A DNA stretch of 64,000 nt from Bacillus sp. HMF5848 (GCF_003944835.1 NZ_RWIV01000001.1:628001-692000), one strand, 5' to 3'; counted from the first letter of the stretch, positions 9,571 to 17,875 are shown. Notes: a model not told the origin generated them from the letters alone. Numbers and translations are program-made.

Positions 9571-10029
9571 TTGGGGCATATAACGTTAGTATCAATTGGT
9601 AAAGTTAAAACAAGTATTAAGGATAAGAGTTATGAAAACTGGGGAGATATCGTTTCTGAGATTCATATTGACACGCCGTACATAGAAGGTCTAGAAGGCC
9701 TTTCAGACTATTCGCATGCAATCGTGTTATTTTTTATGGATGATTTTCGTGAGAGCTTTGATGGAGTATGGAAGCGTAAACCAAGAGGGATAGAAGAATT
9801 AGCAGAAAAAGGGTGCTTTGCACAACGAACAAAGTATCGACCGAATCCTATTGGTGTTTCGGTTGTGGAGGTCATGTCTATTGATGCTGACCGTATAGTA
9901 GTCAAAGGCTTAGATGCCAATGATGGGACACCTGTTTTAGATATTAAGCCGTATATCCCTGCATTTGATGTTAGAGAAGATGTTAAGGTACCAGGGTGGA
10001 TGAAGGGATTAATGGAGAATTATTTTTAG
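9571..10029 (+). CDS. trmO: tRNA (t6A37) N6-methyltransferase TrmO/TsaA family
   Basis: The 152-residue product is a single beta-barrel SAM-dependent methyltransferase of the TsaA/TrmO family, which methylates N6-threonylcarbamoyladenosine at tRNA position 37. Visible family motifs are the N-terminal beta strand with IGKVKT, LEGLSDYSHAIVLFFM (residues 40-55), the central RTKYRPNPIGVSVVEV motif that lines the SAM site, and LDIKPYIPAFD near the C-terminus. It is shorter than E. coli TrmO (about 235), as is common in Firmicutes. The start is TTG 9571 after aggag. It converges on the merR gene. Confidence 0.8.
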   Translation: MGHITLVSIGKVKTSIKDKSYENWGDIVSEIHIDTPYIEGLEGLSDYSHAIVLFFMDDFRESFDGVWKRKPRGIEELAEKGCFAQRTKYRPNPIGVSVVEVMSIDADRIVVKGLDANDGTPVLDIKPYIPAFDVREDVKVPGWMKGLMENYF

Positions 10030-10070
10030 TGTAGTCGGAAGCGTGAGAACCGTCCCCATACTGCCGTAAT

Positions 10071-10101
10071 AAACCCTATCTCTGAATGAGAAAGGGTTTT
10101 T
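10071..10101. terminator. Hairpin terminator between convergent trmO and merR
   Basis: aaaccctatctc pairs with gagaaagggttt around tgaat, followed by tt on the plus strand; the A-rich left flank suits leftward termination too. The preceding stretch 10041-10060 carries gagaaccgtcccca, a motif I recall between Bacillaceae genes. Confidence 0.75.
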
Positions 10102-10118
10102 GTTGTTGTTTTCTATCA

Positions 10119-10508
10119 CTAGCCCGAACCCTTTTCATTTATATATTTCTCTTTATGTGCTAATATGTCGGCCTGTAGCATTTGTAACTGTGTAATTTGT
10201 TCTTCGATTTCTGCTAGTTTTCTGTCAGCAAAAGCTATAATTCTTTTCTTCTCATCCTCTCCTTTCGGGTTAGATTCGTAAAGCTCAATCATTTCTTTAA
10301 TCTCTTGAAGGCTAAACCCAAGTTTTTTTCCGCGTAGAATGAGCTTCAATCGACGTCGTTCTGCGTTTGTGTATGTACGTTGCTGTGTTAAACTATCTCT
10401 CACTTCTGACTTGAGCATGCCGATTTCCTCGTAATAACGAATAGTTCTCGAACTAATATCAAACATGGAAGCTAGCTCACTTATGGAAAATAATTGATGT
10501 GCTGACAT
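10119..10508 (-). CDS. MerR family transcriptional regulator
   Basis: A 129-residue DNA-binding protein. The winged helix-turn-helix is at residues 6-45 (FSISELASMFDISSRTIRYYEEIGML), with the second wing near KKLGFSLQEIKEMI, then a coiled coil (residues 85-125) for dimerisation. No cysteine cluster for metal binding is visible. The start at 10508 is chosen over an ATG at 10688 because gaggagag lies about 9 bases upstream and the longer version would run into the divergent acyl-CoA dehydrogenase gene. Position suggests control of that divergent gene. The LiuR-like MerR subgroup, which controls branched-chain acyl-CoA breakdown in other bacteria, is a plausible comparison. Confidence 0.85.
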   Translation of the reverse strand: MSAHQLFSISELASMFDISSRTIRYYEEIGMLKSEVRDSLTQQRTYTNAERRRLKLILRGKKLGFSLQEIKEMIELYESNPKGEDEKKRIIAFADRKLAEIEEQITQLQMLQADILAHKEKYINEKGSG

Positions 10509-10528
10509 CGGAATGCACTCTCCTCTAG

Positions 10529-10559
10529 TTGACGTTAACGTACACTTAGTTTTATAATA
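10529..10559 (+). promoter_or_regulatory. MerR-type promoter with 19-bp spacer and palindrome
   Basis: A -35 TTGACG (10529-10534) and a -10 TATAAT (10554-10559) are 19 bp apart, the elongated spacing typical of promoters activated by MerR proteins. A perfect palindrome ACGTTAACGT (10532-10541) overlaps the -35 edge. It lies between the divergent merR and acyl-CoA dehydrogenase genes. Confidence 0.6.
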
Positions 10560-10596
10560 ATTCTGAATATTATAATTTGTCAAGGGGGATTCTTTC

Positions 10597-12216
10597 ATGA
10601 ATACTACATCCCAGCCGGGAACAAAGGGAGAAAATACGTATACGTTTGATGCGTTTGTTGAAAAGAGAGCTAGCTTGGATTGGTACAAAGATGAACCGTT
10701 TTTACAAAAAGCAGCCGAGACATTTATGGGCGACAGTTTTGAATCGGTTCATGAAGCGCTATTATCATTTTCACCAAAGGTTTCGTCAAAGTGGAATCAA
10801 TTAGCTGAACGTATTGCAAGACCGGAAGTGCGACCGTACATGCTTCATTTTGACGCGTTTAACAATCGCATTGACCGTATTGTTCGACCCCATGAGGTTC
10901 ATCAACTAGAAAATGGAGTGTTTGGTGAAGGACTTTTTTCAAGTAAAATGCCAGCCTGGGAAAGCTTTGTTAAACGAATGTTGATCCATCAGCTAGGTGA
11001 AGCAGGTGTGACGTGTCCCCTGACGTGTACGCATGGCTTAGTAGCTATTCTTGAACAATGTCCGGATGAGAACTACCCCGAGCTATATGAGACGCTCATG
11101 CACACAAAAGAAGGAGCAAACGGTGAGTTTGCAATCGGTGCACAGTTTATGTCTGAGATCCAAGGAGGGTCGGACTTGCCAGCTAATGTTTTGGACGCGG
11201 TTCCCGATGGGAAATACTATCGTCTTTACGGCAACAAGTTCTTCTGCTCTGTGGCACATGCTGATTATGCCGTCGTGACAGCAAAAATGGCCGATACGAA
11301 TCAGATTGCTGCGTTCATCGTACCAGCTTGGTTGCCAGGCGATAAGGAAAAAGAAAAAAGAAATGGCTATGAAATTAATCGTATTAAATGGAAAATGGGC
11401 ACAGCTGAACTTCCAACGGCTGAGATTCAATATAATGGTGCCCTTGCATATCCTGTTGGTCCAAAGGACAAGGGGATTGCAACAGCAGTTGGGATTGTAT
11501 TAACGTTATCCCGTTTAGAGATTGGAATCGCTTGTGCTGGCTTTATGCTACGAGCTTCAAGGGAAGCGGAGCTTTATGCAGATTTTCGAACAGTGTTTGG
11601 GAAAAAGGTGAAGGACTATCCGTTATCAGCGAGCAAGCTTAATAAAATTAAGGATGCTGCTGAAAGAACAACAGCAGGTGCTTTTAAAATATATGACTTA
11701 TTTTTAAAGTTAGATAAACCGTTAAATCCTGGGCTCCATGCTGACCGTCCACTTGAGGTTAGAAAGCAGCTCTTTAATTTAAGAGCGCTAGTACTAATGC
11801 AAAAAATATGCGCAACGAATGAAGGAGCAGAGGTGTTACGTGAAGCTATTTCAATGTTTGGTGGTCATGGTGTGATGGAGGAGTTTTCATCATTGCCGCG
11901 AATTTTTCGCGATGTGGTAGTGAATGAACAATGGGAAGGGCCACGAAACTTACTATTAACTCAGATTTATCGAGATATTCAAAGAGTATCAGATTGGTAT
12001 AAGCCTTCAGATTTCGTAAGTAATGTTCTTCAAGGTGCAAAGCAGCAAGTAATTGAAGAGTTTACTGAACAGCTTGTCTTATTACTTCAAAAGCCAGTTA
12101 TTGGCGAGGTATCAGATGCTTCACTTCAAGCAGCAGCTGAATGGGACACTTTCTGTGATCAATTCTTTAAGGTGTATCAGACAGTAGCAAGAAACGAGGT
12201 TCATGGCGTGTCTTAA
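10597..12216 (+). CDS. AidB-like acyl-CoA dehydrogenase family protein
   Basis: At 539 residues this is much longer than typical acyl-CoA dehydrogenases (about 380) and matches AidB (about 540). An N-terminal AidB-type domain covers about 1-160. It is followed by QFMSEIQGGSDLPAN (middle flavin-binding domain), KWKMGTAELPTAEIQYNG, and a C-terminal helical domain with MFGGHGVMEE and RDVVVNEQWEGPRNLLL. FAD binding is expected; AidB itself binds DNA and is linked to alkylation response, but a catabolic dehydrogenase role is equally possible here. The start is ATG 10597 after aaggggga. The divergent MerR gene and the 19-bp-spaced promoter suggest inducible control. Confidence 0.8.
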   Translation: MNTTSQPGTKGENTYTFDAFVEKRASLDWYKDEPFLQKAAETFMGDSFESVHEALLSFSPKVSSKWNQLAERIARPEVRPYMLHFDAFNNRIDRIVRPHEVHQLENGVFGEGLFSSKMPAWESFVKRMLIHQLGEAGVTCPLTCTHGLVAILEQCPDENYPELYETLMHTKEGANGEFAIGAQFMSEIQGGSDLPANVLDAVPDGKYYRLYGNKFFCSVAHADYAVVTAKMADTNQIAAFIVPAWLPGDKEKEKRNGYEINRIKWKMGTAELPTAEIQYNGALAYPVGPKDKGIATAVGIVLTLSRLEIGIACAGFMLRASREAELYADFRTVFGKKVKDYPLSASKLNKIKDAAERTTAGAFKIYDLFLKLDKPLNPGLHADRPLEVRKQLFNLRALVLMQKICATNEGAEVLREAISMFGGHGVMEEFSSLPRIFRDVVVNEQWEGPRNLLLTQIYRDIQRVSDWYKPSDFVSNVLQGAKQQVIEEFTEQLVLLLQKPVIGEVSDASLQAAAEWDTFCDQFFKVYQTVARNEVHGVS

Positions 12217-12252
12217 AAAGATGTAAGTTTTTATTAGCCTGCTTAACGGTGC

Positions 12253-12291
12253 AAATAAGGTGACTTCTGTTATGAAGTTGCCTTATTTTTG
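12253..12291 (+). terminator. Intrinsic terminator
   Basis: aaataaggtgacttc pairs imperfectly with gaagttgccttattt around tgttat, followed by tt. It ends the acyl-CoA dehydrogenase transcript. Confidence 0.8.
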
Positions 12292-12373
12292 TAAAATATT
12301 AGGTATATAAATCATTGCTAATCTTGTATATTTATAATAATAGAAACTTTAAGGTGTAAGGGGGGAGATTAAA

Positions 12374-12886
12374 GTGGAAAAAAATATTGTTCTTATTGGA
12401 TTCATGGGTGTCGGAAAATCTACAATAGGAAGAACATTAGCGGAAAAATTAGCAAAATCATATGTTGATTTAGATGAGGAAATAGAGAAAGATTTTGATT
12501 TACCTGTTACGCAAATTTTTCAAACCTTTGGTGAGAGGATTTTTCGAGACCATGAGCGAAAATTAATTCAAAAGGTTGTTCAAAAAGGCGGCCAGGTCGT
12601 TTCGTTAGGTGGAGGCGCTTTTGTTCAAGAAGATATTCGTGACTTATGTTTAGCGACAGGACTTGTTGTATATTTGCATATGCCGTGGGAAAGCTGGACT
12701 GAAAGATTAGATCTTATTATGGAGAGTCGACCTGTACTACACAACAAGTCTTTAGAAGACATAAAAGAGCTTTTCGAAGAAAGACAACAACTTTATAAAC
12801 ATCATCATATGGTGATAGATGTCGCGAATCAAGATGTTGATACGATAGTTAATAATATTTTGGGAGAGTTAAATAAGCATGCCTGA
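12374..12886 (+). CDS. aroK: Shikimate kinase
   Basis: A cytoplasmic kinase of 170 residues, the usual length, that phosphorylates shikimate to shikimate 3-phosphate in aromatic amino-acid synthesis. It has the P-loop GFMGVGKST (residues 9-17), DLDEEIEK with the substrate-binding Asp, a FRDHE motif, VSLGGGAFV (78-86) and the lid Arg region MESRPVLHN. The start is GTG 12374 with gggggaga upstream. It overlaps the next gene by 8 bp, so the two are translationally linked. No other aro genes are present. A shikimate-kinase-like protein with another small substrate cannot be excluded. Confidence 0.85.
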   Translation: MEKNIVLIGFMGVGKSTIGRTLAEKLAKSYVDLDEEIEKDFDLPVTQIFQTFGERIFRDHERKLIQKVVQKGGQVVSLGGGAFVQEDIRDLCLATGLVVYLHMPWESWTERLDLIMESRPVLHNKSLEDIKELFEERQQLYKHHHMVIDVANQDVDTIVNNILGELNKHA

Positions 12887-13688
12887 AAATATAACTAATG
12901 CAAGAAAAGCACTAATATTTACTATACTAATCTTTGTTTTTGTTGCACTATTCTTACTAGCACCACTTCAACTTGAAGCAGGTATGTTTATGTTTGTACC
13001 ATTTTTGGCGATGGTATTGACAATGCTCATATCAGGCGATCTATTTGTAGGAAAGTCTTGGGGCGATTTGAAACTGCGTATTTGGAATAAAAAAGTGTTC
13101 CTAGGGTTATTGGCGGCTGTCCCGATGCTTATAGGCTATACAGTTGTTTGGGTTTTGAATATCAGTAGTTTTCAAGGTACAAGTGATAGTGTGGGAAAGA
13201 TTTTTGTTGAGGCGATTATATTATTAATTGGAACGTCTGTATCAAGTGTATTAGCAGAGGAGATTGGCTGGCGCGGATACTTATATAACAAGTTAATCTC
13301 AATGGGCTTTATGAAGTCGCAGCTTTTGATCGGTGTGATATGGGGAAGCTTTCATTTACCAATCATCATCTTCAATGGAGACTATCATTCTGACACAAAT
13401 CTATTGCTGTATATTCCTTTATTTATGGTGACAATAATACTAGCGAGTGTGTTTATCGGCTATGTCCGGTTTGTGAGTGGAAGTTTATGGGCTGCTTCGT
13501 TAGCACATGCTGCTCATAATCTTGCCTGGCATTATGGCGAGCAATTTTCTATAAATGCAAACGAAATAGCCACATACTTAACAGGAGATGCAGGCATCAT
13601 TATTGCGGTCGTGTACGGGCTAGCGGCACTATGGATTGCTAAACGCATGAAACAAACATATGCACACAAAAACGAGCTCACCGCTTAA
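12879..13688 (+). CDS. CPBP family intramembrane glutamic endopeptidase
   Basis: A membrane protein of 269 residues with about eight TM helices. The Abi/CPBP motifs are intact: EEIGWRGYLY (motif 1, residues about 128-137), then GSFHLPII (motif 2, His) and a third motif with SLAHAAHN. The family cleaves substrates within the membrane, such as prenylated or peptide substrates; bacterial members are linked to bacteriocin immunity and other processing, so the substrate here is unknown. ATG at 12879 lies inside the end of aroK, giving an 8-bp overlap. A hairpin terminator begins within its last codons. Confidence 0.88.
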   Translation: MPENITNARKALIFTILIFVFVALFLLAPLQLEAGMFMFVPFLAMVLTMLISGDLFVGKSWGDLKLRIWNKKVFLGLLAAVPMLIGYTVVWVLNISSFQGTSDSVGKIFVEAIILLIGTSVSSVLAEEIGWRGYLYNKLISMGFMKSQLLIGVIWGSFHLPIIIFNGDYHSDTNLLLYIPLFMVTIILASVFIGYVRFVSGSLWAASLAHAAHNLAWHYGEQFSINANEIATYLTGDAGIIIAVVYGLAALWIAKRMKQTYAHKNELTA

Positions 13689-13705
13689 AGGTGGCTCGTT
13701 TTGTT
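13669..13705 (+). terminator. Intrinsic terminator overlapping CPBP gene end
   Basis: aaaacgagctcacc pairs with ggtggctcgtttt with one bulge, followed by a short T tract. The left arm lies inside the last codons of the CPBP gene. Confidence 0.75.
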
Positions 13706-13779
13706 TTCGGATGTTAGGGGAGCTTGCAGCCACCTATGACTTTAAAACAAACTCTCATTTTTTGCGTTGCTTGATCATA

Positions 13780-13986
13780 TTTGATGCAACGAGCGGGGAT
13801 GTAATAGTAGATATGGGATCACAGTCGTATGCTTTAGATTTTAAAGGAATGTCAGGCGATGGTGTTGTGGATGTGTCCGGATTCATGTTCAGTGAAAAGT
13901 CAGATGAGCGAATAGTAGGACAGATAGGCAAGGGAGATACAATGGTATTTGTTCGGACCAAATCAGGAGATCTTACAGTCAAATAA
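13780..13986 (+). pseudogene. C-terminal remnant of a DUF4097 (adhesin-like) protein
   Basis: A frame of about 68 residues ends at 13986 with repeats of the type SGDVIVDM, DFKGMSGDGVVDVSGF and VRTKSGDLTVK. This is the tail of the DUF4097 beta-solenoid family, which normally has 250-300 residues. The frame is open back to 13660, but the upstream residues do not fit the family and the ATG there lies in the preceding terminator. No ribosome site precedes the conserved part. I read it as a 5'-deleted gene. A short functional protein cannot be strictly excluded. Confidence 0.65.
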
Positions 13987-14002
13987 ATTATAAAACTTTT
14001 GA

Positions 14003-14033
14003 GCAAGCTACTTTCAGAGAAGTAGCTTGCTTA
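14003..14033 (+). terminator. Hairpin after the DUF4097 remnant
   Basis: gcaagctactt (14003-14013) pairs perfectly with aagtagcttgc (14020-14030) around tcagag, followed by tta. It is the likely surviving terminator of the decayed gene. Confidence 0.65.
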
Positions 14034-14134
14034 TATGTATACAGATAGAAAGCTGTTTTATGGTATGAGTCTTTATGCCGTCCATAAAATGGTGGCTATG
14101 GTATACTATTACTGAAAATAGGGAGGGATTACAG

Positions 14135-14638
14135 TTGTTAAGTGAAAAATTAGTTAAAGGTCTAAATGACCAAATGAATTACGAGTTTTACTCAGCACAT
14201 GCATACATGGCGATGGCGGCCTATTGCTCAGCGGAAAATCTAGATGGCTTTGCGAATTTCTTTTTAGTGCAAGCTGAAGAAGAACGTTTTCATGCTATGA
14301 AGTTCTACAATTTTATAAATGATATGGGTGAGCGCGCTATATTTGAAGGGTTTTCAAAACCAAATAATGACTTCTCGTCTGTATTAGATGCTTTTGAAAA
14401 AGGGCTTGGCCATGAAAAGGAAGTAACAAGGCGCATTTATGCTTTAGCTGATATTGCGTTAGACGAGCGCGAACATGCGACAATGACGTTCCTAAAATGG
14501 TTTATTGAAGAACAAGTTGAAGAGGAAGCTTTATTTGACGGCTTAATTCAAAAGTTAAAGCGTATTGACAAAGATAGCAATGCCTTTTTCATGCTTGAAA
14601 ATGAGTTAGCTAAGCGAACGTTTACACCAGAAGCATAA
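14135..14638 (+). CDS. Ferritin (non-haem iron storage)
   Basis: A 167-residue four-helix ferritin, the usual prokaryotic FtnA size, that oxidises and stores iron in a 24-subunit shell. Ferroxidase ligands are visible: Glu in MNYEFYSAHAYMAMA (about 17), EEERFHAMK (Glu 49-50, His 53), Glu in YALADIALDEREHATM and the Gln/Glu of WFIEEQVEEE (about 128). It lacks a haem-ligand pattern that would point to bacterioferritin. Start TTG 14135 is preferred over ATG 14075 because gggaggg lies 7 bases upstream and family alignment begins there. No Fur box was recognised by eye. It is monocistronic. Confidence 0.93.
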   Translation: MLSEKLVKGLNDQMNYEFYSAHAYMAMAAYCSAENLDGFANFFLVQAEEERFHAMKFYNFINDMGERAIFEGFSKPNNDFSSVLDAFEKGLGHEKEVTRRIYALADIALDEREHATMTFLKWFIEEQVEEEALFDGLIQKLKRIDKDSNAFFMLENELAKRTFTPEA

Positions 14639-14649
14639 TAAACAATTTT

Positions 14650-14689
14650 GAGCCTGTTTTTGTCTAAAGTGACAGAACAGGCTCTTTTT
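14650..14689 (+). terminator. Intrinsic terminator after ferritin gene
   Basis: gagcctgtt pairs with aacaggctc around an 18-base loop that contains gtgacag, followed by ttttt. It resembles the gcctgtcac hairpins at 1762 and 2904. Confidence 0.8.
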
Positions 14690-14805
14690 ATGTAAAGAGA
14701 TGAAAAATTTGTCGAAAAAAGAAGAAAAAAACAGATAATTGTAGCTTTAAAGTGTGATTTTTTCGTATAATAGTAAGAGATTTACTACAAAGGAGACTTT
14801 ATAAT

Positions 14806-15810
14806 ATGCAACAATCTAAGCAACTTAGAATGATATTACTAGTATCCGCGATTGTTGTGGCCTTATTTTTATCTATTATGATTATTCAATCTCGCGGAAT
14901 TTTAACGGCATCCAAAGGTGCAGAACAACCTGAAGAAACAAAAGTTACCATTATCACGTCAGATGTCATTGTTGACCAAAGCTGGGGGAGTTTAGCTTAT
15001 AAAGGGAAAGTGAAAATCGAAGCACAATTCCCTGTAGACGTTCAGTTGTATAGTGAAATTGACTCCGTTCCCCTTATGAAAGATACCGTGATAGAAGCGA
15101 TTGACAATGAATCACGTCTGATTATTGGTCATGGTCGGGAATTTACTGCTACATTCACAGAACTAGCTCCACAATATCCTGATGTTCAATTCATAACAGT
15201 GCATGGGAAGGCAACACATCCTAATCAAAGTGTGTACACGTTTGACCAAGGAGATATTGAATATTTTGCCGCACTAGCAGCCTCTCTTAAAACAAAAACG
15301 AATAAAGTGGCCATTTTAGATGCGATTGATAATCGTAAAAATAACATTGAATTTGAAACGGCACTCTTACATTACAATCCTAATGTTGATTACACTTATA
15401 GCGTTGTACATAGTCGCGATGATGGTGTGAAGGCACTGCGTGTTATGAATAAGTTGCTAGACAAAGGTGTAGACGTAATATACTCAAAAGGGAACGCATA
15501 CAATCGCGAAGTAATTGATGCTGCAACAAAAGCAAACGTATATGTGATTGGGTATTTAGATGACCAATCTTATATGGGAAAAGATACGGTTTTAACGAGT
15601 GTACTAAATGATACACCGCAAGTGTATGTGGCGATTATGAAGGATTATTTTAGTGAAGAAGGTATTCCGAGTGGTAAGGTTATGTTAGATGCAAGTGATG
15701 GGGTATACAAGCTTGCTCCATTTGGACCAATGTATACGGAAGATGAAACCAAATATATTGAATCAGAGATGACTAAGTTTGCAAATGGAGAATTAACTTT
15801 TAATGAATAA
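14806..15810 (+). CDS. BMP-family (Med-like) membrane-anchored binding protein
   Basis: A 334-residue protein of the basic membrane protein/PnrA fold, the family of nucleoside-binding lipoproteins that also contains B. subtilis Med. An N-terminal TM anchor (residues 9-27) lacks a lipobox cysteine. The periplasmic-binding-protein-like domain starts with KVTIITSDVIVDQSWGSLAYKG, and later has DQGDIEYFAALAASLKT and GIPSGKVMLDASDGVYKLAPF. It lies 23 bp upstream of a histidine kinase gene, without a terminator between. That arrangement suggests an extracytoplasmic ligand sensor feeding the kinase. Transport is unlikely since no permease or ATPase is present. Confidence 0.8.
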   Translation: MQQSKQLRMILLVSAIVVALFLSIMIIQSRGILTASKGAEQPEETKVTIITSDVIVDQSWGSLAYKGKVKIEAQFPVDVQLYSEIDSVPLMKDTVIEAIDNESRLIIGHGREFTATFTELAPQYPDVQFITVHGKATHPNQSVYTFDQGDIEYFAALAASLKTKTNKVAILDAIDNRKNNIEFETALLHYNPNVDYTYSVVHSRDDGVKALRVMNKLLDKGVDVIYSKGNAYNREVIDAATKANVYVIGYLDDQSYMGKDTVLTSVLNDTPQVYVAIMKDYFSEEGIPSGKVMLDASDGVYKLAPFGPMYTEDETKYIESEMTKFANGELTFNE

Positions 15811-15833
15811 ATGATAAGGAGGTTCGTCATACG

Positions 15834-17639
15834 ATGAAAAAGTTGTTTTATAAACTATCTTTTCGAGGAAAAATATTGGCGAGCCTTCTTATTTTTACTA
15901 TTATCTTTAGTGGGTTTTCCTTATATCTTCTCCAAACTATTTCAAATGTGAATCGTGCAAGCTTAACTATTAAAGATAAAAACGTACCTGAGTTGATATG
16001 GCTTTCACAAATGGAACAACAGCTTCTTATTAAACAGCGCATGGTAAATGATGCCGTTGAGGTAAACTTTTGTTGTAACTTTATGAATAGTTATAAAGCA
16101 TATGTTACCGGTAACGCCCGCACAGATAATCCTCCAAAAGAATTACAACCCTTACATCGTGAGCTACGCCTTCTTGATTTTTTAATGATTAATAATGTGC
16201 AAGGGTTACTTGATTTTCACAATATCCAAGGTGCAAAACAGTTGGTTGAAACGGAGTACAAACCTACATTAGAAAAGTTATTAAAAGAAATTGAGGCAGA
16301 GAAAGTGGCTGTCACAGCATCTCTAGATGCTCAATCAGATGAAGTAACATATACAATAATTAGGTCTTTGCTGCTACTTGTAGTTGTTACCGCTTCTGCC
16401 ATTTTTGTCGCATTTTTTCTTTCGTATAAGATGAGTGCGGGAATTACAAGACCTGTTGAACAGATGATTGAAAATGTGGAAGACATTGCGAACGGACAGT
16501 ATGGCCTTCATATTCAAAGCTTTGAACAAGTTGAGCTTGAGCAGCTAACAAACTCTATTAACCAAATGTCCGTGAAGCTTAAAGAATCGTTTAATACAAT
16601 CATGACCGATAAAATCTATCGTGAACAAATTTTAAACTCGCTACCTGTTGGTATTATAACTATCGATGATGAAGCCACAACATACTCATTAAATGAAGCA
16701 GCAAAAGATATATTACGCATTAGCGATATAATAGATTTGAGTAACGAAGGCAAAACGGCAATGAACGCCTCATTTTATGATATAGTTTCGTCTTCAAACA
16801 CATGTGAAAATGTGAAAATACCATTTTTGATAGACGGAGGCTGTGAGAGAAAGCTTCTTATCTCACAATCTCATTTATTTGACTATCAACATAGTGTTAT
16901 TGGACGGATTGTGTATTTTATCGATATTACGGAGACTGAAAAGTTAGAAAAGCGCATGCACCATACAGAAAAACTTGCATTTGTTGGAGAAATGGCTGCT
17001 GGAGCTGCGCATGAAATTCGCAACCCACTAGCTGTTATCCATGGCTTTATTAGTTTAATGAATCACTCATTACCTAATAATCAAAAGGAACAGTATCAAA
17101 TATCTCTTCTTTTAAAAGAACTCGATAGAATTAATTTTATTGTTGAGCAGATGCTCCTTCAAGCAAAACCAGGGGCTCCTTCGCTTAAGGAGATGTTCTT
17201 AAAACATGTGCTAGATGATGTCTGTCCGCTTCTTGAATCAGATGATGTAATACTGTCCGTAAATCTTGAACATCACCCTCTATTAATTGATAGTAAACAA
17301 ATAAAGCAAGTGTTTCATAATTTGATTCGTAATAGTATAGAAGCAATGAGTGGCAGCGGAGAAATTAGTATTTACTCACAATTAAATGGTGACTCATATG
17401 AAATATTTATCAACGACAACGGGCCTGGCATTCCTTTACAACAACAGTCCAGTATTTTTGATCCTTTTCAAACGACTAAGGAAAGTGGAACGGGTCTAGG
17501 TCTAACTATTGTGCAAAGAATTATTCAAAACCATGGTGGTTTTATTACGTTACACGAGAGTTCAGAACTCGGTACAACATTTAGAATTAGTATGCCTATA
17601 TATGAAGAAAAACAAGATAACCAAGAAAAATCAGCGTGA
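15834..17639 (+). CDS. Sensor histidine kinase with HAMP and PAS domains
   Basis: A 601-residue membrane kinase. TM1 is at about 12-32, an extracytoplasmic helical region runs to about 175, and TM2 at about 176-200. HAMP follows (ending near 255), then a PAS-like domain (LPVGIITIDDEATTYSLNEA, about 275). The phosphoacceptor box is GAAHEIRNPLAVIHGFISLM, and the ATPase motifs are NLIRNSIEAM, DNGPGI and GTGLGLTIV. The HEIRNP box is the form used by sporulation-type kinases. Start ATG 15834 follows aaggagg. It forms an operon with the BMP-family protein, its likely sensory partner; no response regulator is adjacent. Confidence 0.88.
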   Translation: MKKLFYKLSFRGKILASLLIFTIIFSGFSLYLLQTISNVNRASLTIKDKNVPELIWLSQMEQQLLIKQRMVNDAVEVNFCCNFMNSYKAYVTGNARTDNPPKELQPLHRELRLLDFLMINNVQGLLDFHNIQGAKQLVETEYKPTLEKLLKEIEAEKVAVTASLDAQSDEVTYTIIRSLLLLVVVTASAIFVAFFLSYKMSAGITRPVEQMIENVEDIANGQYGLHIQSFEQVELEQLTNSINQMSVKLKESFNTIMTDKIYREQILNSLPVGIITIDDEATTYSLNEAAKDILRISDIIDLSNEGKTAMNASFYDIVSSSNTCENVKIPFLIDGGCERKLLISQSHLFDYQHSVIGRIVYFIDITETEKLEKRMHHTEKLAFVGEMAAGAAHEIRNPLAVIHGFISLMNHSLPNNQKEQYQISLLLKELDRINFIVEQMLLQAKPGAPSLKEMFLKHVLDDVCPLLESDDVILSVNLEHHPLLIDSKQIKQVFHNLIRNSIEAMSGSGEISIYSQLNGDSYEIFINDNGPGIPLQQQSSIFDPFQTTKESGTGLGLTIVQRIIQNHGGFITLHESSELGTTFRISMPIYEEKQDNQEKSA

Positions 17640-17654
17640 AATGGATAAGTAAGG

Positions 17655-17698
17655 GCCTGTTTATGACTTGCAAAAAAGTCTAGTAAACAGGCAATTTT
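17655..17698 (+). terminator. Hairpin after the histidine kinase
   Basis: gcctgttta (17655-17663) pairs with taaacaggc (17684-17692) around a 20-base loop, followed by aatttta. Its T tract is weak. Confidence 0.6.
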
Positions 17699-17710
17699 AT
17701 TACATTCGGA

Positions 17711-17832
17711 TTGCAGTCTAGCTACAAGCGCCTTCGAGGGTGAGCCTTGATCGTTTAGTCGAAAAATGGCGCGAAATGGGTGCTGACCGGGGAGGCAAAC
17801 CCTGGACCAAAGCCGATTGGCTTACGTTATAA
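17711..17832. other. GC-richer unexplained patch upstream of HD-GYP gene
   Basis: The stretch is visibly richer in G and C than its flanks. It starts with gcagtctagctacaagcgcc, which resembles an intergenic repeat I recall from Bacillus. The remainder reads open in one frame to a stop at 17830, ending WTKADWLTL, which could be a gene tail. Pieces such as ggcaaacc and ccaaagcc recall parts of the c-di-GMP-I aptamer, but the full fold is absent. I cannot decide between a mobile-element scar, a gene remnant and a structured leader. Confidence 0.35.
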
Positions 17833-17875
17833 TTCTGTCTAGATAAGCAAGTCGTAAAGGCTTTTCAAATTAGGG

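Noticed and set aside
13660-13780. Start of a 108-residue gene at ATG 13660
   Set aside because: The ATG lies within the end of the CPBP gene and its terminator, has no ribosome site, and the first 40 residues do not fit the DUF4097 tail that follows.
17745-17832. c-di-GMP-I riboswitch upstream of the HD-GYP gene
   Set aside because: Short motifs such as aaacc and caaagcc are present but the P1b stem and the second helix with its receptor are not recognisable; not called without a covariance search.
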